Source: Talpa occidentalis (taxonomy: Eukaryota; Chordata; Mammalia; Eulipotyphla; Talpidae). Taken from it: a stretch of DNA of 64,000 nucleotides. The notes beneath the pieces are model-generated. The model saw only the letters and a program-made list of their open reading frames with translations. It did not search any database and was not told where the DNA came from. Every line of letters begins with the position of its first letter. The first letter of the stretch is position 1. The stretch spans positions 137,546,676 to 137,610,675 of the forward strand of contig NW_023604295.1 in the NCBI RefSeq assembly GCF_014898055.3, given 5' to 3'. The position numbers and the translations under genes were made by a program. Shown here one piece after another: positions 12,200 through 24,005 of this stretch.

Positions 12200-12620
12200 A
12201 ATTAGCTATTGTCATTAACAAATGACCTCTGAAGTAGTGACTTAAAATACCAACCCCAAATTTAATTCAGGAATCTGTAGTTTAGTGATTTGGGTGGGGC
12301 CCGGCCGATGGGTGCTAGGTCTTCATCAGACTGAGTGGAAGGTCTTCATCAGAAGGTGGTGGAAGGTTGAGCACCAAGAGCTGTGGCCAGCTGGAGCGAG
12401 ACCGTCATAAAGGCCTGAGGGAGGCAGCAGGGACCACAAAGTCGCTCACTCCCAGCCAACCAGCCCAGGCTGGTTCTTGTGGTTGTGGACGAGCCCCCAA
12501 AGCTCCAGTGTGGAAACTGCAAGGCTTCTTGAGGCCCGGTTAGAATCAGAACGATCTCTCATGTCTAGTGCCTTCTGCCAGGATCCAAAGGGTGAGAAGC
12601 AGACTTCGATCTCTTCATTG
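12200..12620. repeat. Old interspersed repeat, possibly LTR-like
   Basis: The stretch reading TAGCTATTGTCATTAACAAA, then GTGACTTAAAATACCAA and ATCTGTAGTTTAGTGATTTGG, resembles the old eutherian repeats with a GCTTAAAACAACA motif. It is strongly diverged. Family assignment is from memory and uncertain. Confidence 0.4.
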
Positions 12621-12985
12621 TGACTAATTTTGCGTTCTACCATTGCTTCTGAGTCCGAGAGAGGTAGCCTGACTTTCCAAAGACCACCCAGTGAATAAGA
12701 AGCCTCTCATCTGGTACTTGCAGAAATTGTACAGCCAGGGGACAGAAACAACTTTATGAGTTGTCTGATTTTTAAATTGTGAGCATTTTTTTTTACAGTG
12801 TAGATTCTAGTCTTGTCTGACATATGTTGAAATACTTTTTTCCCCAGTTTTTGGCTTGCTTTTTATTTTCTTAATGGAGTTTTTCAAAGAGCCAAAAAAA
12901 AAGTGTTTCATTTTAATGAAGTCCAATGTACTCAACATCTTCATAACTTGTGTTTTTGGTGTTCTGTTAAAGAATGAATGAGTGA

Positions 12986-13181
12986 TAGCAGGAATCTAGA
13001 AAACTTAAATAAGGGACCAGGAAAATGAATAACTATAAGAAAGTGAAAATCAAAATCAACGGAAACTATGAACCAGAGACACTCTATGGGAGGTGGGGGG
13101 CGGGGAGGGGAGGGATTGGGGTCAAAATAAGGGGGTTGCAATTGTATGGGGAATATAAAAATAAAATTTATTTTAAAAAAA
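12986..13181 (+). mobile_element. 5'-truncated L1 3' end with 16-bp TSD
   Basis: Plus-strand copy of the L1 3' UTR type also seen at 5060 and 41802, from ATAGCAGGAATCTAG through a G-rich tract to ATAAAATTTATT and an A run. TSDs are AAGAATGAATGAGTGA (12970-12985) and AAGAATGAATAAGTGA (13182-13197), one mismatch. Only about 196 bp was copied. Confidence 0.93.
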
Positions 13182-13324
13182 AAGAATGAATAAGTGAGTA
13201 AAAAGTGGTTGAAAAGATCTAAGAGGTCTAAGAGGAGTGACCCAAGTATATTGTTTAAAAACAAAGTTTACATTCTATGTCATAAAAAAAAAACCTGCAC
13301 TCATGTTAACACAAAAATAATTTT

Positions 13325-13640
13325 TTACATGGATGAGCTGGAAAACTAAGCAAAGCAATGCTTAGCCAAATAAGTCAGAAGGAGAGAGACAAATCCTGGA
13401 TGGTGCCACTTATAGGTAGAATACAGAGAAACCAAACAATGGGCAGATAAAGCCAAATAAAAAACAAACCTTTGAAAACTGACCTTAGAAGTGAGGAATC
13501 CAGGGAGAGAGAAGGATGAGAACACAGTGGACTATGGTGGTGGACTCGGGGTGCTTGCTGGGTTCATGGTGGTAATAACATCTGAAGGGATGGATCCTAT
13601 GCTTCCAAAATACAAAATAATGTAAATCAACATTATCTTT
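13325..13640 (+). mobile_element. L1 3' UTR fragment
   Basis: L1-like 3' sequence: GATGAGCTGGAAAACTAAGC, AATAAGTCAGAAGGAGAGAG, TGGTGCCACTTATAGGTAG, then GAACACAGTGGACTATGG and GGTGGTAATAACATC. No ORF is preserved and no TSD was identified. Confidence 0.75.
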
Positions 13641-13649
13641 TTAAAAAGT

Positions 13650-13826
13650 GGGTGAAATGTCTATATATACAAAGAATATCTCTGGAAGGAAACAGAATAG
13701 ATAACTTGTTGCTTCTGAGCAGAAATGAGTAGCCAGGGAATAGAGAAGGGGTGGAGATTTAGTAGTTGCTAGGTACATTTTTGTACCTTTTGAATTTTGT
13801 ACTGTGTGTATTACCTAATCTGAACA
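13650..13826 (+). mobile_element. Possible old L1 3' end
   Basis: TCTGGAAGGAAACAGAATAG followed later by TAGGTACATTTTTGTACC and TTTTGAATTTTGTACTG resembles the 3' end of old L1M elements. Diverged; the call is tentative. Confidence 0.45.
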
Positions 13827-13842
13827 TGTAAGTTGTATTTTT

Positions 13843-14137
13843 TTTTAATAGAGGCATGTTTATTTATTTATTTGTTTGTTTGTTTTGTTTATACAAGCAG
13901 TGGGTACAGTCAGAAGCGCGGGAGGGTAAGAGAATTCACCAGAGCCAGAGCGGGGAGCAGAACAGGCAGACTGACGAAGTACACTGCTGAGAGGAGCAGC
14001 GGGCGGCAGGAGAGGTCTGCGCGCCATGTGGGACCCTCCTCCGGGGCCGGGGAGCAGCCGGGGATCGAACCGGCGCCACAGAGGCCGTGGGCAGCTTCTC
14101 AACCCAGCGCTCAACCGCTGCGCCACCGGGGAGGCCC
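13843..14137 (-). repeat. tRNA-derived SINE, class A, copy 9, with transduced tail
   Basis: Full-length GC-rich minus copy bounded by a perfect 16-bp TSD, TGTAAGTTGTATTTTT, at 13827-13842 and 14138-14153. The sense tail is unusual: after TATAAACAAAACAAAC it runs into ACATGCCTCTATT before the final A run, and it lacks the normal TCTTT. Copy 17 at 29012 has the same tail. A box TGGCGCAGCGG and B box GGTTCGATCC are intact in sense. Confidence 0.96.
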
Positions 14138-14153
14138 TGTAAGTTGTATTTTT

Positions 14154-16011
14154 AAGGAGAAAAGGCAATGTTTTCCATGTGAGTGAGTCTTTCTGACTGT
14201 CCACGTTTCTCCGGTGGGCCAGGACAGCACACCTTCAACCCATAAGAACTGTAGGTTGAGAATCACAGCATGTAAGTCACTTGCCTTCCAAATGATATTT
14301 TTCCTCACAGTGAGTTTCAGTACAAATAAAGGTGATAAGTCTACAATTTAAAGGGGGATTGCGGCTGTGGTTTATAGATACATGATGAAGTCAGCCTTCA
14401 TTTTGCTTGCCCCTTGTATATATTGTTAACTTTCTCTGTAGGTTCAAATATTCAATAGCTGAAGTAAGTCTAAGTTACTAACAAACCTTCCTCAATGAAT
14501 AGCCGATGAACAGCTGAATATAAATGGAAACAGATGCCTCCAAAAAGAGGATCCAGAATTGTCAACAGCTCCTCACCATCACTACATGTTTTCTCTAACA
14601 AGCTCGTGCCCACAGCACATTGCCAAAGTTTATTGACTTCTTCCAAAATTTCTGTATGAAATTATGATTATGATCTCATAGAGTTCAGGACGGCTCACTA
14701 AAGAGCACACTTCCCTGGGGTGTTTATTCAAAGGAGCTGGTACCCCCAGGAGTGCTGGGGGAGGGGGGCCCACATGCAATGTGAGGACAACACTAACTGA
14801 AACCCCCTGTCTGATCTCCGAGTCTTCCCGAGCTTGGCTTCTTTCAGATCTGAGGATCTGGAGTCACTCCATGCTCCAGAGACACAAAACAAGCAGAAAA
14901 GGATCCCCATGACCCTGGATTTTGTGTCCAAATTTTTTTGCCTTTCAAATAGGTTTTTAAAAATTTGACCTATTGAAATATCAGTTTGCCTATGACTGAC
15001 TATACACACAGACTTGAACAGTGAATGTATTCACGATATATAAGAAAAAATCGAGTCTTGCACAACATGAAATAACATAAAATATGGTTTCTGCTTTAAA
15101 GGTATTTGTTCTAGATTAAATGCCTGTTTAAATGTATAAAATATGTCAGAAATGATCTTAGGTTAGATAGTAACTCATAGGTTAAATGGCATGAGGCAAT
15201 TAGGGGTAAGGTATTGTCCCCAGTTTTTATCTGCCTTGGACAAATCCTAGAAGACATAAAATCTATATTGGACCTTGTGTCTGCACACACCTCAGGCTGA
15301 CTTAAGGACAACCTCCTGGGTCTGTAGCCCTGATTCCTTCTTTATCTCTTTTTCTGAGTCCTTTTTGACAAAGCTACTGATTTTCAAAGTTATACTCACA
15401 TTCACACACACAGATTGCCAAACACCAGATCAATAGAGGGGTAGGGATGAGTTGTGAGAAGCATCAGTAATTGTTATTATTTTCATAAACTTTAATAGGA
15501 AATATCATGATTAAAATCTATTTTCAAGCAACTGTTCACAAAGCAGAGCCATGATAACTCCCTTTATCAGGCTTCACTTACTTTTCTGATTGATTGTACT
15601 AGCCACAATCAATCTATGCAATGTATAGCACTCAGTGTAATGTCTCACACATCTCATGACTCGAATAAAAACAAATAAAATAAAAACAAATTGCTGGAGT
15701 TTATTACTGAAAGTTTTTGAAATTTCAGAGAACTCATCTCCTATCTCTTCCTTTACAATGATCTTGGGCATTGTCTCATTTATGCCATTAGTTCTAGAAT
15801 CAAGTAGCTCACTCAACTTGTAATAACATTATTCCAGTTTATATGTGGTGCAGGAATATGTTATCAATGCACAAAAATGTGAAGCAAAGATTTCTTTGGA
15901 AAATCGCCAATGAATTTAAAAGCAGTAATTTAAAAATTATGTATATTTTGGAAATGACCTTAATTCTGAAAGAACATACATTAACATTAAGCTGCTATTT
16001 TTCAAAGATTA
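14154..16011. other. Unique-looking DNA, nothing recognised
   Basis: No recognised repeat or gene. Minus-strand frames at 14728-15009 and 15574-15816 (93 and 80 codons) show no known domain. Confidence 0.4.
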
Positions 16012-16204
16012 AAATTTATTAAAAGACAAAACTTGCAACCTGACCATAGATTTGAGGCAAAGAGCTAGGGAGGGAGGAAGGAGAGGGATCAAAAAAGGGC
16101 AGGAAGGAGCACAGGGATTATGGCGATGGCTTTTGGGTGCTGTGGTGGTGGGGGAATATGAGGACTATGCCTATGGGGAGACCAATGATGTAAAAAAACA
16201 ATTA
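16012..16204 (+). mobile_element. L1 3' end fragment
   Basis: Plus-strand L1 3' UTR of the type with GGGAGGAAGGAGAGGGATC, GGAGCACAGGGATTATGG and GATGTAAAAAAACAATTA at the end. Related 3' ends are at 23822, 47122 and 55165. Confidence 0.75.
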
Positions 16205-16370
16205 CAGGCAGACTGACTGAAATACACTGCTGAGGGGAGCAGCGGATGAAGCAGGAGAGGTCTGCTGTGCCATGTGGGTAGCTCCTGGCTGGGGATCAAA
16301 CTTGTGCTGCAGCGGCTGTGAATAGCTTCATAGGTTATGTCTTAACCCCTTGTGCCACCAGGGAGGCCCC
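16205..16370 (-). repeat. tRNA-derived SINE, class B, copy 8, tail-less fragment
   Basis: Only the head two-thirds of a minus copy remains, starting at CAGGCAGACTGACTG. The 3' part and A tail are missing, and the fragment abuts the preceding L1 3' end directly. This suggests a deletion or a chimeric junction rather than a clean insertion. Confidence 0.88.
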
Positions 16371-16699
16371 TATTTTAGTTTTTTACTGTCAATTCCACTT
16401 CTTAAAGACAACCTTTTAAATATCAGTTTTCTTCTAAGCCTTCTTGGGTGCATTTTCCATTACTTGATCATACACTATATACAGTTTGTATCCCAAATTT
16501 TAAAATGAAAATTAAATGGACACTCCCCCCTATAATATTAACCAAACTTGCATACATATAACTTAAAATCCATCAAGTGACTGCCATAATTACTTCAGAA
16601 ATCCCATAATACTGTACTTCCAGTTTGTTATTTTGAAAATACTCAGGTGAACATCTTATTACATGAAACTTACACAAACTTCAGAGTATTTTCTTAGAT

Positions 16700-17070
16700 T
16701 GTCGGTCAGTGTTCAACCAGGGAAGCAGGACCAGGAGGAAGTAGACATTAAGAGATTTATCACCAAGAACGGACTTGGGATTGCAGTGAGACTGCAGTGT
16801 GCAGAGAGCCAGCTCTCAGGGAGGACGGCAGGCTAGAGCCCCGGGGACAGAACCCACATTGTGTCCACAAGCAGAATTTCTTCTGAGAAATCTTCAGTCT
16901 TCTTAACTGACTGAATAAGACCCATTCAGATTGTCCAGGACAATCTCCTTTACTTCAAGTCAACTGATTATGCACTGTAATCACATCCACAAGATACTGA
17001 CACAGCAACACCCAGAGAAGTGTTTATGAGGAACTTAATTAACCAAGTGACCCATCAAAAGACCTTCAGG
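16700..17070. repeat. Old LTR-like interspersed repeat
   Basis: CAGTGTTCAACCAGGGAAGCAGG near the start and AAGTCAACTGATTATGCACTG, AATCACATCCACAAGATACT and CAGCAACACCCAGAGAAGTG near the end resemble a common old eutherian LTR-type repeat. Family not named; diverged. Confidence 0.5.
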
Positions 17071-18039
17071 GATAAATTTTCAGAAGTAGAATTTCTGAGT
17101 CAAAAGGGGATGGGATGATGTGCCCCCTCCTTATCTCCCACCCACTTTTCCTTGGGTAGCCAGTGTGTATTATTTTAGAGTCTAAGAATTATTTTTCCTA
17201 TGCTTGACCCCCAAAATGATATAGTTATGTAACTGACAGATTGATAAAATCTGAGGAAAAAGATGAAGTGTACCAGGTTAAAAAAAAAAAAAAAAAGGCA
17301 GTGAAATGAAATGAAAGACAAATCCGGGACATAAATTCAAATTCCTTTTCTAAAAGGTTGTGGCAGTTGTCTGTGCTTTCCAGACTCTGGTTGTCTCTTT
17401 CCTGGGGGTCTGGACCAGGCTATCTATCCCCCTGTGTTACAAACCAGTCACATAATTGAGAATGCCGGTCCCCCCACCCCCCCTCACTGGTGTCTCAAGA
17501 TAAGCATAGCATTTCCTGGCAGTAAATATTTAAGGACCCAGCTTTCCCAGGATGGTTTGTCTGCCCTCTTCATGTCAAGATCTAGTCCCCCAAGAACTAT
17601 ATGAGCCTCACTTATTTCTATGTATAGAAAAAAAATCTATTTATAGGTGGGAATATAGCCTATTTATTATTTACTTTTACACACAATGTTTTGGGCATTT
17701 TGGAAGGAGATAAAAGTGTTAATCCTAGTGTGAAAAAATCTAACATGAGGAATAATTTTCAAACAACCATTTGATACTATATTCATATTAAAATTAATGT
17801 TTATATATTTCTCTGGGAAGCAGGGCTAATCCATGGCTTTAAAATCTACATAACTATAAATAAAAGGCAGATGTTTCTGAAACCTCTTCTTATTTTAGTA
17901 GTTCTTGTAAAGTTTCATATTACATTATCTTAAGAAAACTTAGCATTAGGCAGAGATTAATGAATTGATTAGCTGATTTAGTGATGAGATTTTTTAGTCA
18001 AATTCTTAATTCTGTTATGTACTATTTATTTTTACACTT

Positions 18040-18195
18040 GAACAGATATCTTAATGTCTCTAGTTTCTCATTTCTCTTAATCCCTCAGTTTCTCATTTAC
18101 AAATTGCAGATAATATCATTTTTCTTGAATAGTTGTATGAGGATCAAATAAGCCAAATCAAGTAAAATCTGTGGTCTACATGCTGGCACTTGGGG
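18040..18195 (+). repeat. MIR relic
   Basis: CCCTCAGTTTCTCATTTACAAATTG, then GTATGAGGATCAAATAAG and GCTGGCACTTGG, follow the order of the MIR core and 3' part (CCTCAGTTTCCTCATCTGTAAAATG in the consensus as I remember it). Confidence 0.6.
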
Positions 18196-18216
18196 TGTGT
18201 GTGTGTGTGTGTGTGT
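18195..18216. repeat. (GT)n microsatellite
   Basis: Uninterrupted GT run directly after the MIR relic. Confidence 0.85.
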
Positions 18217-18233
18217 TCTTCTCTCCATTATTT

Positions 18234-18506
18234 TTTTTAAAAAATATTTATTTATTCATACAAGCACTGGGTACAGTCAGAAGCACGGGAGGGTGAGAGA
18301 ATTCACCAGAGCCAGAGCGGGGAGCAGAGCAGGCAGAAGGACTGAAGTACACTGCTGAGGGGAGCAGCGGGCGGCAGGAGAGGTCTGCGCGCCATGTGGG
18401 ACCCTCCTCTGGTGGCCGGGGAGCATCCAGGTATCGAACCGGCGCCGTGGAGGCTGCGGGCAGCTTCTCAACCCAGCGCTCAACCGCTGCGCCACCAGGG
18501 AGGCCC
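18234..18506 (-). repeat. tRNA-derived SINE, class A, copy 10
   Basis: Full-length minus copy with a perfect 14-bp TSD, TCTCTCCATTATTT, at 18220-18233 and 18507-18520. The B box is slightly damaged (GGTATCGAACC on this strand). The terminator in sense is TATTTTTT instead of TCTTT. Confidence 0.95.
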
Positions 18507-18880
18507 TCTCTCCATTATTTAAACTTTCTTTCTATGCCCTCATCCCTCTTGCCAATGATTCAAGCAATTTAGGAGCAACAGAGCCAGTGAAACTGGCTTG
18601 TAATTGCAAATTCCAGAGAATTTAGATCTTGAAGGAAGTAGGAAAGGGAAGTAGGGTGAGATTTGAAGACAGCAAAAGAATGCCTCGAAAAGACCTAAAG
18701 GAACAGAATTTCTCTAGGCACACTCCTATGCCAAAAGGATTTTTTTAATGCATTTTTCCCCCAGCACTTTAAGGTTTGCAGGCAAGAGTCAGAGGGAAGT
18801 GCAGAGATTGCCCACATACTCCTTACCACCAAACATGCATGCCCAGCCTGGTTATCAGCATTAACACCAGAATGGGTTTG

Positions 18881-18906
18881 TTGGTTGGTTGGTTGGTTGG
18901 TTGGTT
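18881..18906. repeat. (TTGG)n microsatellite
   Basis: Six tandem TTGG units inside otherwise unique DNA. Confidence 0.85.
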
Positions 18907-19729
18907 TACAAAAGATGAACTCACATGAACTTACCAGAATCACCTAAAGTTCATAGTTCGCCTTAGGGTTCATTCCTGGTGTTGTACATTCTGTGGGCAG
19001 CACTGATGCCTACTGATATACAACCACCATTATAACATTGTATGGAGTATTTTCGTCACCCTACAAAGCATTTGTTTATCAATGAAGTACTGACCAGGGA
19101 TGCTTTTAAAACAATCTGTAAAGCAATTTTTGTGCAATGGCAGTCACACTATCCCTCCTTCTTGAGAACTGCTCCCCTGCTTTATATTCTAAACTTCAGT
19201 TAATGCCCTTTTATGTCCCTGTCCTCCTGGGCTAAGACTCACACTGTCAATCCTCATTGTTTTCTTCCCACCCCCCCACCCACCCCCAACACTCAAATTC
19301 AAGAGGATGCCAATCCTATTGCTTCAGCCTAAGAAATACTTCTTAGCTATTCCTTCCACTTCCTTTCAGTTTCTACTAAGATGGGAAGCTCTCAGTTATT
19401 TCTCAGGCAGAATGTTTAATCATGGTTCCATTTCCTATTAGGAGCCTCCCAGGCTCTAGTGATATTTCACTCAGTACACCCATGATAGGGATATGTCTCT
19501 CGTCACTTTCTCTGTCTCTCATTTTTCTCTGTTGTCCTGGGGGTGAAATTCCAGTGTTAATCTCAGCGATTCTCACTGGGTGTTCCCTGGATCAGCAAAA
19601 TCAATTCTCCTGGGACCTTGTTAGCAAAACAGAACCTTGGGTCTTTTCCCAGACCTACTGAAAGCAATCCCTCCAGGTAATTTCAAATCCAGTAAAGTTC
19701 CAGAACCTTTGCCTCAAGTGGCTTTGTCT

Positions 19730-20150
19730 TGAGGTTCCTGAATTCTGCAGCCTCCTTGCATTTGGATACCTTGTGCATTTTGTGCTTCTTTCTCGTTGAC
19801 CTACTCCTCCTGCTAATGCCAGACTTCAGAACTGTTCTTCCTTCCTGGAACACCACACTCACATTTTTCTTTTTCTTCTTGATGAGTTGCTGTTATTTCC
19901 TCAATATCCACCCCTAATGCTATGAAATTCCCATCTGCATCAAGAAACAAAATTGTGCTGTCCTCTGTCAGCATTCCTGGCCCCCTCTCTGTAATACCTT
20001 TACCATGTTACATTTTAACTTCTCTCTCTGAATTCTTTTCCTCAGAAGACATGGAGTCCTCCTTATGCAGACAGACTATGCTTTGTTCATCTTTGTCCCC
20101 CATGGCCTCGCTTGTTTCTTTACTGTTTTTCTCGTCTTTTGTTGCTCCCC
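19730..20150 (+). repeat. Probable L2 relic
   Basis: Pyrimidine-rich stretches such as TTCTTCCTTCCTGGAACACC, TACCATGTTACATTTTAAC and TTTGTTCATCTTTGTCCCCC resemble the L2 3' region. Diverged, so the family is probable rather than certain. Confidence 0.45.
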
Positions 20151-20164
20151 TTTTAGATACATGA

Positions 20165-22669
20165 TTTAAGACAGTTGGAAAAATATTTTTGAAATAAAAT
20201 ACTTGTACTCAACACCATCTTGGTAATCAAGAAACTTGGCAACTATTACAACTTTGTAAAGGTCTTGATCACCTACCAGAGTACTCAGTTTCCTATTTTG
20301 TCCAGCTGCGTACATAAAATGACAGTAATTATCTGAGAGGCAGACAGATTCCGCTCACATTCCTACCATATGTTATTTCCATCCTTACTTTATCCATGTG
20401 TCCCAGAAGACCCCTCAATACAACTTCCTATGTGACCCCAAGATTCTGACAACAAGGATATAATATTTCCCAGGTGACTTCTCTCTACTGTTCAAAAAAC
20501 CTGTTGTTTTAGGTGAAGTTATTTCAATCCCCTCTCTTACTTTTTGTTTGTTAAACTCTGATTGCCATTTCAGGTGAAGGAGCACTGTGTGGGCGAAGAC
20601 AAAATTGAGCCAAGGAGAATTAATTGCTTCTACCTTAGGATTTGGACTCAGATGGATACTTCCTTTCACCAGAACAATCTCAGCCCCCTTTCTTGTATTT
20701 AATTCATTAAAATAGACATTGCAAAAGAAGAAGCAACTTTACTCCAGGTGTGAAAATAGATTAGTTTACAAAAGAATGGGAATTATTTGTGGTTTGCAGA
20801 TCAGTTGGGGGTAGCTTTGGTGTTCACTCCTTGCAAGGATCTTGTTCCCAAAACTCCTTGTTAAACTGTTTAGAAAATAACGGCCACAAAGCACCAAGTT
20901 TAATTCAGGAGCTTAAAAATGCAGTGAAATTTCAACAAGTGACTACTTTCACAGAGAGATTCATGCCTTGTTTCAGAGAAATGAAATGAAAAAGTTAGGT
21001 GAAATCAGATTAATTACTAATAAGACAGTTGGGGACTTCTTTTAATTAATAGTTAACAAAGTCAAACCAACTGAAATGTTTTGAATGACCTTTTGATGTC
21101 ATCAGTGAGTATTTAACATTCCACTCTTTTCAGATGTAGAAAACCACATCTGCAAAGCCAGAAACAGTGACTTCTTAAGTGTAATTTTCATTGTCATTGA
21201 AAGTGACAGATTTTTGACAAAACTCAGTGTTCACTCTGAACTATCCTAGCAGATTATTTTCCAACAGCAATAATTTCTACTCGATACAATAGTTAACGTA
21301 AACATTAAGTCTGTGAACTTAATCTCCTAAATCCCTAACTTCATAAGGAAACCTCAGGGTCAACGTGTAGCAGTTTCTTATAGGAAAAAAAAAAAAACCC
21401 TCAAAAATGTACAATATTTTGAACTCCATGTAAGTGAGAGATGTAAAATTGATGTGTTTCTGATGTTCCCTTTCAAGATAATAACAATGGGTCTATTCTT
21501 AAAGAAGGACAAAAAACTAAAGATTTTTGAATCAGAGCATCTACGGAGACGATACATTTGGGGACCAGTTGTTTGAGGTGGTGATATGCTGCCCGTATAT
21601 CTCAGCCCATAGGGGCCACAGAGGGCATATCACTGACACTTTCTTTCCCAGCAGACTTGAAGAATCCTCTTTCTTTCTGTATCAAAGGCAGACGGAACCT
21701 CCCCTACAGCCGTGCTCACTCTGTCCACCTCCCAGCCTCTCCCAATGACCACAACTTGGGAACCAGTTACCATAAATTTGCCTTCTCTGAGCAACAAACC
21801 CAAATGTTTGCCCCGAATGTTGTCTGTGATGCTGGTGTATCTATGATGATTTCTCTGAGGCAGGAGAATAATCAGCCTTATTCAGCGCCTAGAGAAAGAG
21901 AGGCAGGGATTAGACTGGCTGCCATGTTGTCTGTGTAGTGGCTTGTCTTCTCCTGGAGGACTCTGGGGTGGGGATTCAGCCTTATGTCAGGCTGTCTTTT
22001 GTAGCGTCAGGGAAGAGGAAATAAAACTCAGTGATAAACACAATCGATATCAGAATTTCTCCCTGCATTTTTTCTTTCCAGGTGTCTTCTCACAGGGGAG
22101 TATTCCTCACATGCCCCCCCCCCCCAGCACTGTTGAGGGAGTCTCTAGACAAAGACGTTGAGCGCTGATATGAAGCCTGGATGCTTGTCTGCAAAGCGAG
22201 GGGCTGGCTGAATATTTCTATAATTTTTCTACATGGCTTTGTGACCCGATGGTCTCCGTTCCCCCTCCTCACTCTGCTGCTGTCGTGTGAAACTACCACC
22301 AGCATCATGACTACATGGCTGCGTTCCAGTAAAACCTTACTTAGAAAAGAAAATAAAGGAGGTTGGAGTTGAAAAATTAAGGACCCGGGTGCAATTAAAG
22401 ATGACAAAGTAGTAAAATTATCTGGAAAAAATAAGACCCATAGACTGGGTCTTTCTGTTTTGGACTCTGCTTTAGGAAAGAAAGTTACTCAGAGAAACAC
22501 CTGCTCCTCTCCTGCATAGCTGGTCAAAGGTTTGGGGTTGATTCTGCTAATCAAGACTAAATCTTATCACTATTTCAGGGCTAACAAGGCTGGTGGATTA
22601 AATAAGTGGAAAAGTGTGTGGTTTAGTGTTTACAGACAGTTATGGGTTTATTTATTCATTCAACACAAT
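20165..22669. other. Unique-looking DNA, nothing recognised
   Basis: No recognised repeats or domains. Overlapping frames of 73-105 codons on both strands at 21527-22407 are unrelated to any family I know. A C12 tract lies at 22114-22125. Confidence 0.4.
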
Positions 22670-22719
22670 TTAAAAATTTTTATTTATTTATTTTTTTACA
22701 TCATTGCTCGTTTTTATTT

Positions 22720-22988
22720 TTTTTAAATTTATTTATGTATGCATACAAGAGCTGGGGTACAGGCCAGAGGTACAGGGGGTGAGAGGATTCACCAGAGACA
22801 GAGACAGATTCACCAGCAGAACAAGCAGATTGACTGAAATACACTGCTGAGGGGAGCAGCGGGTGAGTCAGGAGAGGTCTGCGCCTTGTGGATTTCTCCC
22901 TGGCTAGCCAGGGATCGAACTCATGCTTCAGAGGCTGTGGATTGCTTCATAGTGGGTACTTAACCCCTTGTGCCACCAGGGAGGCCTC
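22720..22988 (-). repeat. tRNA-derived SINE, class B, copy 11
   Basis: Minus copy with duplicated target CATTGCTCGTTTTTATTT at 22702-22719 and CATTGCTCATTTTTATTT at 22989-23006. It contains a small duplication (ACAGAGACAGATTCACCAG). The sense tail AATAAATTTAAAA lacks TCTTT. Confidence 0.94.
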
Positions 22989-23025
22989 CATTGCTCATTT
23001 TTATTTATTTTTTAATTTTTTAAAA

Positions 23026-23031
23026 AGATAT

Positions 23032-23078
<47 letters not shown>

Positions 23079-23326
23079 TACAAGCACTGGGTACAGTCAG
23101 AAACCCGGGAGGGTGAGAGAATTCACCAGAGCCAGAGCGGAGAGCAGAGCAGGCAGAAGGACCGAAGTACACTGCTGAGGGGAGCAGCGGGCGGCAGAAG
23201 AGGTCTGTGCGCCATGTGGGACCCTCCTCTGGTGGCCGGGGAGCAGCTGGGGATCGAACCGGCGCTGCAGAGGCTGCGGGCAGCTTCACAACCCAGCGCT
23301 CAACCGCTGTGCCACCGGGGAGGCCC
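23026..23326 (-). repeat. tRNA-derived SINE, class A, copy 12, same target as copy 11
   Basis: GC-rich minus copy. A third copy of the target (CATTGCTCATTTTTA) follows at 23327-23341, so this SINE used the same site as copy 11. The AATAAA region has expanded to (ATTT)n over about 23033-23080. The promoter boxes are nearly intact in sense (TGGCACAGCGG and GGTTCGATCC). Confidence 0.94.
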
Positions 23327-23821
23327 CATTGCTCATTTTTAAAGAATATTTGCTCCCTCCTCCCCCCAGGTGTAGTCCTCATAGTTTCCTTCCCCAAGGC
23401 ACCCGTGCACCATCACCTCAGTCCCCTGTGCTCCTCCCTCCCTCCCTCGGATCCCTCTCCCTCCTCCTCCCCTGCAGGATGTCTCTGATAAACTCATGCC
23501 ATTCGCAGCAATGTGGATGGAGCTAGAAATTATGCTCAGTGAAACAAGTCAGAAGGAAAAAGAAAAAGAGCAGATGGTTTTACTTATTGCAGGAATATAG
23601 GGGAACCAAATAAGACATCGGTGTAAAATAATAACAGTACAAAACACATTTCTTACTAAGTGTCCACCATGTTCTGGGCACTCTGGCTGTCACGGAGCTA
23701 TGCTTCCCTGAAAACCTCAGCATGATTTGATCATCACAGTGTCAAGATCGGGGCAAGTCACTTGAGTTCTCTGGACTAGATGTCAAAGAAATTGTTGTTC
23801 AAATAAGTTGCTCTAAACTAT

Positions 23822-24005
23822 TAATCAGAGACACTCTGCAGGGGTGGGGGAGGGAGAGGGATCACAACAGGGGAGGGAGTGTGTCCTTCCACAAGGGACT
23901 GTGGTGATGGTGCACAGGTGAACTGGTGGTGGGGATTTTGCGGGGACTACTCCTGAGAGGAGAAAGCATGCATTGTACAAAAGGAAGGAAGATGTAAAAT
24001 ATATG
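23822..24005 (+). mobile_element. L1 3' end fragment
   Basis: Plus-strand 3' UTR: CAGAGACACTCTGCAGGGG, GGGAGAGGGATCACAACAGG, GGACTGTGGTGATGGTGC, CATGCATTGTACAAAAGG and GATGTAAAATATATG. The copy at 47122 is its reverse counterpart. It may belong with the plus-strand L1 piece at 23490-23640, separated by about 180 bp of non-L1 sequence. Confidence 0.88.

Larger units (their letters stand above)
22670..23640 (-). mobile_element. L1 3' end composite carrying two SINEs and an inverted segment
   Basis: A minus-strand L1 3' end starts at a T-rich stretch and TTTACATCATTGCTC (22696). It is interrupted by SINE copies 11 and 12 and resumes at 23327-23489 (the reverse of a CACGGGTG and GGAGGAGCACAGG type 3' UTR). 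At about 23489 the orientation flips: 23490-23640 is plus-strand L1 (CAGCAATGTGGATGGAGC, GAAACAAGTCAGAAGG). This fits a 5'-inverted (twin-primed) insertion, but two separate L1 fragments are also possible. Confidence 0.7.

Noticed and set aside
13833..14204. Frames of 114-117 codons on both strands, and similar frames at other SINE copies (for example 60469-60876, 44217-44579, 23068-23397)
   Set aside because: They are translations of the SINE body, and the same peptides recur at every copy.
23645..23790. MIR relic
   Set aside because: Short pieces match MIR in opposite orientations (CTGGGCACTCTGG and GGGCAAGTCACTTGAG), so the match is not coherent.
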